Source of the DNA: Spinellus fusiger | Taxonomy: Eukaryota; Mucoromycota; Mucoromycetes; Mucorales; Phycomycetaceae | DNA length: 64,000 nucleotides | NCBI GenBank assembly: GCA_025094145.1 | Contig: JALLLS010000045.1 | Coordinates: 186,001-250,000 of the forward strand | Direction of reading: 5' to 3' | In this document: piece after piece, positions 49,476-61,322 of the stretch | Layout of the letters: each line of letters opens with the position of its first letter | Numbering within the stretch: the first letter of the stretch is position 1 | Notes under the pieces: model-generated | What the model saw: the letters and a program-made list of their open reading frames with translations, nothing else | Told to the model about the DNA's origin: nothing | Databases searched by the model: none | Made by a program: the position numbers and the translations under genes

Positions 49476-49843
49476 ATGGAAATGTGTGTGTGTGTGAGAG
49501 AGAGAGAGACAAAATTAAAAAAAAGAAAAATAAATAAAAACAAGGGGGAAAAAAGAAAAAAAAAAAGAAAAAGCAGACATGTCTTTTTCTCTTTCTCTCT
49601 CCTTCTCTCTCTTTCTCTCTCTTTCTATTGGATAGAATGGCATTTCTGACCACTGCCAAGTCATCTTCTCACTCTCTTCACCTGACCTTCTCTCTTATGG
49701 CGTCAGTGTCTTTGTATTAGAAGGAACAAAGGAAAAGAACTAGAAACACACAGTCACACACAGTCCATGCTAATTGTAATGGTTCACACTTCGGACTTGG
49801 CATCTGCAGAGGAAACTCCGTTGGATCACGGGACTGACATCTA

Positions 49844-51097
49844 CACACCAGGAGAATTTTCTGGCTTTTAAGCGGTGATATCTCCCTCCTTTTACGTCTA
49901 ATATTTTTTGCCTTTTATTGGTCGGTGTTTTAAAATCAAAGGTTTGTAAGTATCTAAATAAATATTTCCTTTTGTAGTATATCTCACTATCAAATTGTAT
50001 TATCAATAAAATATATTGTTTATGGATAAAGTTGTTTATTGTAATAGTATAGATAATACTATAGTATGACTATAACTAATGCCTAAGTACATTCCCTCAT
50101 AGCAATAGAATCTATACCCTAAAAGACTTGTGCTTTGTCTTTGGGAGATGGATAAATATGTTCAGGAGTATACCCTAGACACCATTGACGGTATAGAAGG
50201 AAGAAGACCACCTAAGGCTGACTTGAAAGGAGTCTTTGCTTGCCTAATAATAATACAGTGAGTATCTTGTGGATTACAATGAACTCAGGCCCAGAGGAAG
50301 ACACTACTTACCTTTTTATCACTAGAATGGCTTTTGGTAGCGTCTATCACCTTCTATTGTTTCTCTTTGTTAATAATGGCACATTACCTTGCTCAGTTAT
50401 GCTCATCTTGACAAGTACTTGAGTGTTAAGTTGTATGTGCAGTGTGGGAAATAACAAAAGGAGGGGAATATCAAAACAAATAATTTTTCTTTCTCTATTC
50501 TAGTGACATATACACTAGCTTCCACTTATAAAATTCACAAGTTAAAATTCACAATTCAAACAATTCACACAATTCACACCCTACTTGCCTTGAGCCTAAA
50601 GCCTAGTATTAGAAACAATACTTTGTAATCATTAAGCACCACTGTTAATACCAGTTACAATAATATAGTTACTGAAGTGATTATGAATATTGAGTCAATG
50701 AATAAATACACTGTTCTCAATGTAAGTGACATTGGTTCTATTTTATGGACAATGACCACTAGAATTAATTCCGTGTGTGTCTTATAATAAATATCTTTCT
50801 TAAGCAGTGTCATACTGCAAATACTGTGGGCCTAAGGATAACACATTATGTTAAACAATAAATTCAGTGACTGAGTTGTAATATTAAGTGGATTCTTGTT
50901 CTATTTCTTGTCTTTACAGCCAATTCTATACTTTTTAATTACAAAGTCAGTAGCTATTGCTAAAACAGGCAGGCAGAGTTTGAAATAGCTCATTTAGACA
51001 GCGAAAAAGTATTTTTAAACACATTAGCCAATCATAAGAATATTGCAATTTCATTCTCAAGATATTTCTTTTTATATCCTAAAGATCTCCTGGTGTG
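49844..51097 (+). mobile_element. CACACC-family non-autonomous element, 1.25 kb
   Basis: The left end CACACCAGGAGAATTTTCTGG and the right end (inward, minus) CACACCAGGAGATCTTTAGG are each preceded by TA. The left subterminal 120 bp matches 38.78-38.90 kb in reverse complement. Internal blocks at 50.04-50.45 and 50.95-51.03 kb match 38.3-38.75 and 36.88-36.95 kb. There is no nuclease or transposase sequence. Orientation is opposite to the copies at 20.4, 36.8 and 61.3 kb. Confidence 0.75.
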
Positions 51098-51637
51098 TAG
51101 ATGAAGAGTGTTGAGAAGTAGACTATGATAGATAGAAAGCCAATAATTCATAGAGGGACAACTTACTAGTAGATCCATAGCAAACAACTAGTGTAAATAA
51201 TAGATACTCCAAACATGATAAAAAAGTATCTTCTATTCTACTACCAAGGCTGTGACTAGTACCCATTCCTATTTCTATTATTCTATGTCCTGAGCATTGC
51301 ACTAATAAAATCTAGTTTTCATGTTCTTCTTCTCTCACTCCTCCTCCTCCCTCATGTCCTTGAGAGAGAAAGAGAAGAGGAATGGGAATGTGTGTGGAAT
51401 GTCCTCTCTTCAATGACTCCGACACAAGGGAGAGAGAGAGAGAGAGAGAAAAAGAGCTCCGTGACACATAGCCATCCAATCAATGGACAAGAAACCCCAT
51501 TCACCTGCCTTCCTTTTTTATTTTTATTTTTTCCTTCTTCTCGGACCCTCCCTCCATCACCATGATGGGCGGTGTTAGTGTGACGTATGTTTACTTTTTA
51601 GACGCGTGCAAAATAAAATCTATTCCTTGTTCTTGTC
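51098..51637. other. Upstream region of NDC1
   Basis: 540 bp between the transposon and the NDC1 start. It holds an (AG)n tract at 51430-51453 and a TTTTTATTTTTATTTTTTCC pyrimidine-rich stretch at 51513-51535, with no gene. Confidence 0.4.
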
Positions 51638-54101
51638 ATGCCACTTGCCACACACTCCCCACCCTTGGCACAAGACACCCGCCACAGTCCAGGCACCCGC
51701 CATGACAGCCTCTTCACCCACACCCTGCCACTCTGCCCGTCCTACCGCGACACCTTTTACCACCACCTGCTGCGTCGTGCTCATGTCGCTCTGCTGTGTC
51801 TGTACGGCGTGTGTCTGCTGGTAGCTGTCCTCTACCAAGTGCGACTTGTTTTTGGCTGGGGTAGGTGTGTTTCCCATGACGCTGCGTGTTGATTCATAGC
51901 GTAGAGGCCATCGCAGTTGTCTCATGGAAAACACTGAGGTTCTCTCAGATCCTCTTTCTGTGTGTTCTTCCACTGTTTGTTGCCCGCTTCCTGACCACCA
52001 CAGGCAAGTTCTACATCTACAGTGTGTTCATGCAAACTCATAAAGAGTGTCCACAGTGCACCAGCCAAAGTTCTCTAGTGCCACTGCTCATCTGCTGTTG
52101 CTGATCACAGCGCCAGACACTTGGATTGTGACTGGATTGTATGTGACTTGTGCAAGTTGTATTCTTTACTACTACTTGGGCCATGTTCTCGGAGATACCT
52201 ACACCCACCCTCTGTTTGTGTATCCTTATGGGTAAGTCGATGCTTTCTTTTGAGGAGGAGGAAGAGAAGGAGGAGGGAGTTTGTTCATGGAGGAAAATGC
52301 ACAGACTCAATAAGAAAGAACAAAACCAAAATACTACAGCCATCATGAAGGAGTACGTCAATTGAACCAAGAGGCTATCTTTGTGGCCTTGTATGGAGTG
52401 GCCTTGGGAGTGTGTTTCTCATTCAAGTGTCTCTGTGAAAAGCGTTCATTGATTCAATTCTATCCATCAAAGGTAAATCCATAAGCACAAGAGAGAAAAG
52501 AAATAAGAAAGAGGAGAATGCATAGATGTTAAAGAAAAAAGACATTGCTTGTTGGGTGGTGGGGGATTACATAGGAAAACAAATATGTTGCAATGGGAAC
52601 AGGTCTTATTGAGGCAGGGTTGGCTGGATTTCATCTGGCCAAGCGTGTATTTTTGTATTGCTATGGTGTCCACTTTGTATTGAATGACACTCTCTACTAC
52701 TACATTGCTGAATTCTTTGGCATGTATGCGCGGTAAGTTAGTTTCTTGTCCTTTAGCATGAGCAGCCACAGTGTCATTGGTGTTCTCTTGCTGACCTCTT
52801 TTCTCTCTCTCTCTCTTTTAGTATTCTCGATGCTCCTATCAATGGATTCCGATGGTATGATGTGTACCTGATGGGCCGTATGCTGATGGGTGGAGCCATG
52901 ACAGTGGCCTTGTGGGAGATGTCGGACACAATCTACAAGACATGCTTTGAGACAGTAAGTGGCCTTGAGGAAGTGGCCTTGGATTGACGCTCTTTTGACT
53001 AGATTGAACCCCTATCAGAGCCCTACGCCAATGCATTCGAATGTCTTTTGTCAGGCATGAAGGAAAAGGACCCTTTGGTACAGGTAAAAAGGAGACTCCC
53101 TCTGCAGATGTTTTTTTAAAATGAAAGGTCATGGCGTATGCTGAACTGGCACGGCGCATCAGTAAAAGCCCAGAGCGTCGCCAACACCTGTTTGCTACTG
53201 TGGGTCAGAATGGCCTAGAGGATTCTGCATGGCGCCAACTGTCGACTGAATGCATCCACACACTCACCACCTACCTCAACACATTGACGAAGGGTGTCCC
53301 AAGCACTCTAGGTAGGAAGAAAGAGAAAAAAAAGTAAGAAAGCAAGAAAGTAACCTGCCCGAGTGTAGATCCTGTCCTGCCTCCCCGTCCTCTCTTGCCG
53401 GATCCTGTGCAGCGCATCCAACTCCTCACCAAGAACATCACAGCAGCCCCCCTGTCAGAGTCAGTGTACTTGGATGACCGTTCCTGCCAGATCTTCACAA
53501 AGGTCACACACTTGGCAACAGGCCCCTCCCTCCCTCCCAGCGACGTGTCTGACAAGGCACAGAAGCTCCTCCTCTACAGTGCAGACCGCCTCGTGTCTCA
53601 GCTCATGCAGAGTGTCGTCCACAGGGTCCAGCACTGGCCATGGATCCACCGATGGAACACAGCGTCCATTCAACCACAGCACAGAGCAGCCTATGGCCAT
53701 GGCTATGTTCTGTTGTTTGCGATTGAGTCTCTTGGCAGTCTCCTGGCAGCCTCACGGGAAGAAGACACGTATGGCTATGTGCAAAAGGACATTGAGAAGG
53801 TTCTGAATGTCCTAGTGGCTGTGTTGGCAGCAACAGAAGCAGCGGAGGAATCCAATGAGCTCGAATTTCTTGTAGCAAGTAAGTGACGAGAGAAAAAGAC
53901 CCTAAAGAGGGAGGGGGAGGAGGAGGAGGGGGCTGTGTCTACACTGCAACTCTACCACAGATCCACTGATACCCTTGGTGGCTAGGCTTGAAGCAGGCCA
54001 TCTATACCCTCCGTGTGACTTTTAGTGACTGTCTTGAGGACATAAGAATCGAGCGAAAGAACGCCTCGCATTGGAAACGCTTCCTGGACTACACACATTG
54101 A
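51638..54101 (+). CDS. NDC1: Nuclear pore transmembrane protein Ndc1
   Basis: Integral membrane nucleoporin that anchors pore complexes and, in fungi, inserts the spindle pole body. Ten exons (51638-51860, 51905-52003, 52057-52231, 52340-52472, 52575-52732, 52822-52954, 53003-53083, 53128-53311, 53369-53878, 53986-54101) give 603 aa. The N-terminal half has about six hydrophobic segments (for example VALLCLYGVCLLVAVLY and FSQILFLCVLPLFVA). The C-terminal half is soluble and helical, ending LKQAIYTLRVTFSDCLEDI. Layout, order of segments and length fit Ndc1; the family diverges strongly, so the call rests on overall pattern. The intron at 52004 needs a GC donor. An alternative acceptor at 53961 would give a shorter, different C-terminus. 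Confidence 0.75.
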
Positions 54102-54287
54102 GCATTTGTCTTGTAAATAAAATGGAGTGTCTTTTTTTTTATTATATATTTTTATTATATATATTTTTATTATATATATTTTTATTATATTATTATATAT
54201 TATTATATATTATATCTACGTAGTCTGAGATTGAATTGCATCCTCTCCCTTTCTTTCCTCTATTTTTGCAGTGTTGCTATTTCTTCC

Positions 54288-55920
54288 ATGATCGACTGCC
54301 CTACGTTTACAGTGACGATTGGTATTCCTGTGTTTGGTGTTGGGTTCACTAGTAGAAACCAGTTGGTGGTGGGGGGTGGAGGTGGAGAGAGCCGTTCTGG
54401 TGTGAAGAACCGACTGGTAAAAAATAAAATTGAAATTAAGAAAGAAAGAAAGAAAAAGAAAGAAACACACTCATGAGGCATAAGAAAGAACTCATGACAA
54501 GGAGGGTAGATATGCTACAATGTGGATGCACGTCGTAAAGATCTCGAGGAAGAGGCGGCGTATGAGCTGTCTGTCAATGAAGATGCGCCCATGTGTCTGG
54601 CTGCTCATCCTAGTGTAAGCAAGGAGTGTGTTTCTGTTGATGAGGTGCTTATTCTATGCATGTGTCCTAGGCATTGGATATTGTAGCAGGCATCAACACA
54701 TCCAGAAAGATGATTCTTGAAGGAGACAACCAGCACTGCAGAATGTTCACTCTTCTGGACACAGAGTCAGTGTCTCTTGTTGCTGTTGCTGTTGTTGTGG
54801 AATATTAACAGAGACAATTCTAGGATCAAAGACACCCGCACTGTACAAATCCTCAAGAGTAAGAAGACCGATGACTATCAGGTAAAGACTAGGGAAGAAC
54901 AGGGAAGAACAGGGACAGGGGGTTGCATTCTCCCCTACTCAACAGACCCTATCAGACAGTAGCAAGATTTAGTGAGGATGGCACGGTGGTTGTTGGAGCC
55001 ACCACTGACGGCCATGTCCAGGTCTTCAAATACCCTACATTGGCCCCTCATTCTCCTGTGGTGTCTCTGGGGGAAGAAGTGGTGGATGCGGATATTGGAC
55101 TGGAGAATGACCGACTGGTGTGTGTTCTGAGTGACAGTATTAAGCTGGTGTCCCTGCGTGGTAAGAATTCAGGCCAAGTGTTGCAGACCTGTCCTGCCAG
55201 TGTGCTGTACAAGAAGTGCAAGGTGGAGTTGCGTGCCTACAGGTAAAAGGACATGCATAAGAATAAGAGAATAAGAAAGAAAGAGGACACTGACATGAAC
55301 AAGGTATGGACGTGGGATTACAAAGGAGCATGGCTTCCTGGTGGCCAATCGAGTGGACAAGCCTTCTGGATTTGTCTTGTGCTTGAATGCCCATACAATG
55401 GAGGTGGTTCGCGTGGTCAAGGTGACAAACAAGCCCATCACTGCTGTCTGTATAAGGTATGTGTGTGTGTGTGTGTGGTCTATCAGCAGCGGATCCAATG
55501 TCTTCTTTCTTTCTATAGTCCTGATGGAGCCATGCTTGCTGTGGCTGCCTCTGATCTTAGTATCCATATTCTTGATGCTTCCACCTTGAAGGTAAAAGAC
55601 ACTAGGAAGATTCATAGTGCTTATCCTGTGCATAGAGCCTTTTCTATGTTAAGAATGCCCACAGCTTCTCCATTACCTGTCTTGCCATTAGTCCTGACCG
55701 ACGTACATTGGCCAGTGGGTCTGCAGACACCACTTGTCGTATCATCACGCTTCCTCTTCAATTCCCTGCTAGTAAGTCAAAGGATTCTGTTCTCTGCTGC
55801 CCTATAACTCACACCCACACTGCAACAGGTACTCTGAATCCCTTCCATACTCTTCTCCTGGCACTCTTTGTGGCTGGTGTTTTGTTATGGATTACTACCT
55901 TTTTCCACCAAGAGATATAA
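54288..55920 (+). CDS. SEC12: Sec12/PREB-type guanine-nucleotide exchange factor for Sar1
   Basis: ER membrane WD40 protein that loads Sar1 with GTP to start COPII budding. Nine exons (54288-54416, 54510-54614, 54671-54765, 54812-54881, 54956-55242, 55304-55456, 55519-55591, 55636-55771, 55829-55920) give 379 aa. The N-terminus carries IPVFGVGF and the family's glycine loop VVGGGGGESRSGVKN. WD-like blades follow, such as ARFSEDGTVVVGATTDGHVQ and CLAISPDRRTLASGSADTT. The tail is one membrane anchor (LLLALFVAGVLLWITTFF), type II as in other Sec12. It starts 187 bp after NDC1. Exon 8 could also begin at 55654, but the longer form restores VKNAHSF, seen in relatives. Confidence 0.88.
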
Positions 55921-56309
55921 TAAAGAGATGTATAATAACAAAGATGTATAATAAAGAGATGTATAATAAAGAGATGTATAATAACAAAGACAGAAAGAGG
56001 TGATTTGTTGCATTGGAACCCATCCTCCCTTTTGTACCCTCATCCATTCCATTCTATGGATTATGTCTTCCTCATGAATTCTTGTCTTTATCAAGACTCT
56101 TCTCCTTGTCCTCTTTTTGTTATACATTCTATTGGCCCCCACAGATCCATGGGTCTGTCTGACAAGGATCAGTAGTATCGGACACTGAAATATATATCGA
56201 TGCTTTTATCTGGGTCGATGAAAACAGGACTGCTTCTATGCAGTAGAGAAGAAGGAAAGAGGGCTCTTGCTCTTCTTTTTTTTTATCGCTCCTCCTTGTC
56301 TTACTCACT

Positions 56310-57376
56310 ATGGAGCCACCCACTGAAAAGGGCAAACCACTTGTCCAACAAGACCAGGCATTGGCTATATCAGAAGCCATTGAAATACTAGAGGAAAGTA
56401 TAGCCAATACAAAGGCAAAGTGTATCAGGGAGTTACGAGAGGCAAAAGAACTGGTTAGAAGCACTACAGGTAAATCCTCCTGTCCATTAAGACAAACCAT
56501 AAAGAATAGCCATAGAAGTGTCGTCCTTTTATTCCAAAACATCCCAATGGATGACTTTCTGTTAGAGAAGCGTAAGGCAATGCTCAATGAAATAAGAAAA
56601 CAACGCACACTAATAGCAACCCGACAGAAAGGTAAGTTCTCCTTACCAGCGCCTTTTCTCTCTCCTCAACCTGCTTAACCTGCTCGATACAATACAATAC
56701 AATACAATATAAAAGGACTGTTGGTAAGCCAAGCAAGAGAACATCAGTGCAAGGCAGAATTAGCAGCCCAGGGAAGCAAAAGACAAAGATTTCAGGCGAG
56801 AAGAGACACACTAAAAGCCACCTGTGAAAATACAAGGCGACAGATAGAGAAACAGAAGCAAGGTGCGCCAATGACAATGGCCACGTGTGAGGAAAGAGAC
56901 TCACCACTACCCCTCTGCTTATAGACAGGCACAAGCAGCAGACTGCCTTTGTACAGATGCAGCTACTGAATCAGCTTGAGTTGCAGGCGTATGAGGCCCA
57001 GTCACAAATGATCATGTCCAGTCCAGCAGGTAAGGGGGTGGCACCTCTCTCCACTGACAGCTCTGTGACTTTTTCTGTGACTGTCAGAGGATCAGATCAC
57101 CTTCTCCTTCAAATGCATTGACCCAGACAACCAAGACAATGTTTACTTTTTTACGCTTCATACAGCATCTGACCATACCTATCAGTGTAAGAAGAGTGCA
57201 AGAAATAAAACAAGTCACATACCACCTCTTTTGTAGTAATAGAGTGCAGACCCCATCTTGCCGAGAGTGAGTCTCTATTGAAGGAACTCAACCAAGGCAA
57301 GGATGTTGCCTTATTCATCAAGAACATGCGTAGGGCGTACTGTCGTCTGGTCAGTGCGTCTTCTCTCTCTCTCTAA
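56310..57376 (+). CDS. SPC25: Kinetochore protein Spc25 (Ndc80 complex)
   Basis: Subunit of the Ndc80 complex linking kinetochores to spindle microtubules; with Spc24 it forms the centromere-proximal end. Exons 56310-56631, 56716-56862, 56925-57029, 57088-57186 and 57237-57376 give 270 aa. Residues about 20-200 are coiled coil (KCIRELREAKELVRS, LLEKRKAMLNEIRKQR, QVQ-rich MQLLNQLELQAYEAQ). The globular tail reads ITFSFKCIDPDNQDNVYFF, then YQLIECRPHLAESESLLKEL and FIKNMRRAYCRL, the Spc25 C-terminal fold. A GT at 56470 looks like a donor but no acceptor restores the frame, so exon 1 is read through. It is somewhat longer than yeast Spc25. Confidence 0.87.
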
Positions 57377-57553
57377 AAGATCGGCTGCCTTGCATTGGCG
57401 GATTCAATGGAAAGGCATCTTTAATAAAAAAAATAAAAAAAGCTGTAGTGTGACTGCTACTATCCAACAGCAACAGAAACTTATCCCCATCCACACTCCT
57501 GCGCCACAGACACCTTCTTTTCTTTTCAGTCTACGTCTTGTTGATCTAGTGCC

Positions 57554-58188
57554 ATGGTAACCCACCCTCCTTCCTTCCCGGAGAACCAACAGCCACCTTA
57601 CCCTCTTTTCTTTCTCTCCCGTTCTTCTCTTAGGGTATCGACCTTAAGAACCACCACGTCAAGAACTCCAACCGCACTGCACCCAAGTCAGACAATGTGT
57701 ACTTGGCTCTGTTGGTCAAGTTGTACCGCTTCCTTGCTCGTCGTACCGATGCCAACTTCAACAAGGTCGTCTTGAAGCGTCTCTTTATGTCTCGCGTCAA
57801 CCGCCCCCCTGTCTCTGTGTCTCGTTTGGCCAGATACTCTGCCACCAAGCACGCTGCCAACAAGACCTTTGTTGTTGTCGGCACCATCACTGATGATGTC
57901 CGTCTGTTGGATGTCCCCAAGCTGTCCATTGCTGCCCTCCACTTCACCAAGACTGCCAAGGCTCGCATCCTCAAGGCTGGTGGTGAGGTCCTTACCTTGG
58001 ATCAATTGGCTCTCCGTGCTCCTACTGGTGCCAACACTGTGTTGATCCGTGGTGCCAAGAACGCCCGTGAGGCCGTGAAGCACTTTGGCATGGGTCCCCA
58101 CAAGAACAAGAAGCCCTATGTTCGTTCTGAGGGTCGTAAGTTTGAACGTGCACGTGGTAAGCGTGCTTCCCGTGGCTTCAAGGTCTAA
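57554..58188 (+). CDS. RPL18: 60S ribosomal protein eL18 (RPL18)
   Basis: Large-subunit ribosomal protein, 185 aa. Exon 1 contributes only the ATG (57554-57556); a GTAACC donor and a CTTAG acceptor remove 57557-57633, and exon 2 (57634-58188) continues [20 protein letters not shown], matching the family N-terminus. Other signatures are [45 protein letters not shown] and [12 protein letters not shown], ending KRASRGFKV. Codon use is strongly biased to GCC/AAG/CGT, unlike its neighbours and as expected for a highly expressed gene. It starts 178 bp after SPC25 and converges on TOM70. Confidence 0.98.
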
Positions 58189-58510
58189 AGAAGAAGAAGA
58201 AAAAGAAAAAGAAGCTATGTATAAAAAAGAAAGAAAGAAAAAGATGTGGCATTGTCTTTGCTCCTTTTCTTTTCTTTTTAATATTTAATATTTAATATTT
58301 AATATTTAATATTTAATATTTAATATTTATATATATATTCATTTTTATTGTTATTCTATTTCTTAGTAATGGGTGGTTCTCTATTAATGAGAAAGAGAAA
58401 GAGAGAAAGAGAGAGAGAAAAAGAATAGTTTTTTTTATAGGTTCTTTTTTTCTCTTTTTAAGCGCATTGTTTGTTTCCCCTCTTTTTATTTTTTATTCTT
58501 TTTTATTCTT

Positions 58511-60898
58511 CTATCCTCTCATGGCTTTGAGTTTTGCTGCAGCCTCGGGATATTCCTGAGCAAAGCGAGTTTGTGTCTTTGTTGCTTCTACGTACATGAT
58601 GGCATGTTCCAATTCTGCCTCTGTACGTGCCAATTCAATGGCCATTTCATAGTAAGCAAGGGCTTCTTCGGATTGACCTTGTTCAAGTAGCATCTGGGCC
58701 AAAGAAGCAACAGCAGCATCACATCCAGGATCCACTGCAATAGAAAGAGAGAAAGAAAGAAAGAGGTGAGTTTGCTTCTGTCCAGGGTACATGGGAACAA
58801 AGAATAAAATACCTTCCAATGCATTCTTGCAGAGATCCATGGCTTCTGGGATGTTACCCATGACTTGGTACATCAACATGGCCTTGTTGATATAGGGCAA
58901 TGGGTTTCTAAGATCAAGAGAAATGGCCTTGGTAAAAGCATCAATGGCTTCAGGCAACTTCTGCTGGTCTGCCAATAGTTCCCCATAGTAGTTGTGGACT
59001 TCGGCAGAATCAGGGAATGCCTTGAGGGTGTTGTTGAAGGTGATCATAGAGGAGGAGATGGAGCCAAGCTTGTATTGGACTACACCCAGCTGAATGTGGG
59101 CATAGACAAAGGAGTCATCAAGTTCAATGCTCTGAGCATAATCCTTGGCTGCTGCATCATAGTTGCCGCTGATATAGTTGACTATAGACACAGGATGAGT
59201 TATTTGTACTTTTGTTATGCTGTTGTGGATGGCATTCATGGCATCTATGCTACGGATGAATAGAACACACCTTGGCCACTAGACAAAAGAGTCAGTCCAT
59301 GTCAGAGAAAACAACCCACTTACCGATGGTAGTAAATATCAGAATCACTGGCATTGATCTCCAATGCCAACTCAAACTGCTTGTAGGTAGATGCCATATC
59401 CCCTAGAATACCAGAAATAAGCCATTTGCTGGTCATTGGTATCCACAATAAGTACCCTTTTCCATGTAAATACTAGAACGCTTGAGATAGCTCTGTATAA
59501 GCTGAGGATTGGCCTCAATGGCCTTGTTAAAGTAGTCTAATGCACCAGAAGCATTTCCCATTAAAAACACAAAGGTGCCCATCCAGTTAAAGACATAGCC
59601 CTGGTAAGCATGCGAACAGCCCAACTCAATAGCCTTCTCCAATGTAATAATAGCAGATGGATAATCACGCTCAAGAATGGCCTGGTGAGCCTTTACATAG
59701 TAAGCATCTCCTGATGCCTCTTCTGGGGCAGTGGGCAATTCATGTGCCACTAGAGAGAGAAAGACCCGTCAGCTCTTACTGTCTCTTCTTTAGTGTCTTG
59801 TCACTGACCTGAATGGAAGGAGTCGAGGTAGGCATTCACAAAGGTAATGGAGGGAAGTGCAGGTTTCTTGGTCTAAACAATATATCCCACCCATCAATGC
59901 CACCCTGCAGACTGCATCACTCTACCTTGATCATCTCCTTGGCCTTTACTTCTGACACCTGCTTAAGAATACGCTCCATGGCCTTACCAGCAGCATCGTT
60001 CTTGAAGCCATCCAAAATACACACACATGTAAAGTCTATGCTTTCTATTAGTCGTCCCATTCATCTTCTGTCTGTCTGTCTGTCTGTCTGTCGTGTCTTT
60101 ACCATACAGTGCGGATTCAGGCTGGCCGTTCTTCTCATAGGCTTGGGCACGACGGTTCAGGGCCTTGATGTAGCCAGGATCCAATGCCAGTGCCTTGTCA
60201 CAGTCATGAATCACACGCTCATTCTGGCCGAGATTAGCAAAACATGCAGCACGGTTAGAGAAGAACACTGGATCTTTTTTGAATCGAATGGCTTGACTGT
60301 ACAGTTGCACGGCTTCTTCGAATTTCTTGTTACTAAAGTGGCTGTTGCCTCTGGTCTTGAGGGATTGAGCAGCATCGTCACGTTCCTTGCATTGTCAGTC
60401 ACAGGTTTATGCATCTCGGTACCTTTTCAGTCAACTGAACAATAGTCTCGTCTGTCATGCTTTCATAATCAATCCCTGTGGTGCTAGTAGTAGTAGTGGT
60501 AGTAGTGGGAGTGGAAGAAGGGTGGGTGCTGGTACTGGTACTGGTGCTGGTGCTGGTGTTGGTGTTGGTGTTGGTGTTGGTGTTGGTGTTGGTGTTGATG
60601 CTGGTGCTGGTGGAAGAAGTCTTTTGAGAACTCGTTGTTGCTTTTCCTACGGCCAGTTCTCTTGAGTTTCTTTCAAGAGAAAAAGAGAAAGAAGGAGGAG
60701 TTTACCTTGGCCTTGGGTAGATCTTGGCTTGGAGGAGGCAGGAGGTGTTTTGGGCCGAGACAAGTAATACATACCAGCTCCAGCCACTGTCATACCTGCA
60801 GCCAGAGTGCAGTAGAACTTCCAGTCCTTGTCTTCAAAAAAGCGCTTCAGCTTCTCTTGGGCAGTCAGGGGGGCAGCTAAGGCTCTGTTGTTGGTCAT
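58511..60898 (-). CDS. TOM70: Mitochondrial import receptor Tom70
   Basis: Outer-membrane receptor that takes preproteins from Hsp70/Hsp90 and passes them to the TOM channel. Ten exons (60898-60706, 60646-60423, 60385-60103, 60044-59926, 59872-59809, 59749-59456, 59402-59324, 59278-59271, 59181-58813, 58734-58511) give 618 aa. The N-terminal anchor is [21 protein letters not shown] Ser/Thr/Asn linker is encoded by a simple repeat. TPR units follow, such as [20 protein letters not shown], the clamp-type [11 protein letters not shown], and [34 protein letters not shown] is a Tom70 signature. One exon is only 8 nt but is required to keep frame and restores the family's HRGQ segment. The stop lies 323 bp from that of RPL18. 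Confidence 0.94.
60482..60610 (-). repeat. GGTGTT/GGTGCT coding microsatellite in TOM70 exon 2
   Basis: About 20 hexamer-like units (plus strand GGTGTT, GGTGCT, GTAGTAGTG) encode a Ser/Thr/Asn-Thr repeat between the membrane anchor and the first TPR. The repeat keeps frame and lies in a linker where length variation would be tolerated. Confidence 0.85.
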
Positions 60899-61322
60899 GA
60901 CGTAGGAGTGAGGAGGGAGACTACGCGCAGTGAATTTCTATGAATTGGGCTTTTATTGGGTGGGTAAAGCAAGTGGACTTTCTTTTTTTTTGTTTTTTTT
61001 GTTTATTATTTTCTGGGGGGAGGGGGGGGGAGAAGAAAATAAGTCGAAAATAATAAGCGCCACTCCTCTACACCTGCAAGAAGACAGAACAACGTTGTGG
61101 ATTAGGAGAACGACGTCATCTTTATAAAACGACGTCACTTGGGCATAGGCTTGAAGAGCAGTCGATCCTATTTTATTTATTTAACAAAGATGAATAAGCA
61201 AATAAGGAAACAATTAAACAATTTATTGGTGCTGACGGTTATTCATTAATGATGATGAATAACAAAAACAGTCAACACAGATCTTTCCATCCTCAAAAAT
61301 AAAGAGTGGGAGTCAAGGAATA

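Noticed and set aside
49393..49659. Frames across the A-rich/CT-rich tract upstream of ISU1
   Set aside because: Low-complexity purine/pyrimidine tracts in the ISU1 promoter and first exon; the antisense Phe and Lys runs are artefacts.
56470..56517. Candidate intron within SPC25 exon 1
   Set aside because: GTAAAT resembles a donor, but no downstream AG keeps the frame into IPMDDFLLEKRK; reading through does.
57688..58101. 137- and 114-codon minus-strand frames opposite RPL18
   Set aside because: Shadows caused by the strong codon bias of RPL18; the plus-strand product is unambiguous.
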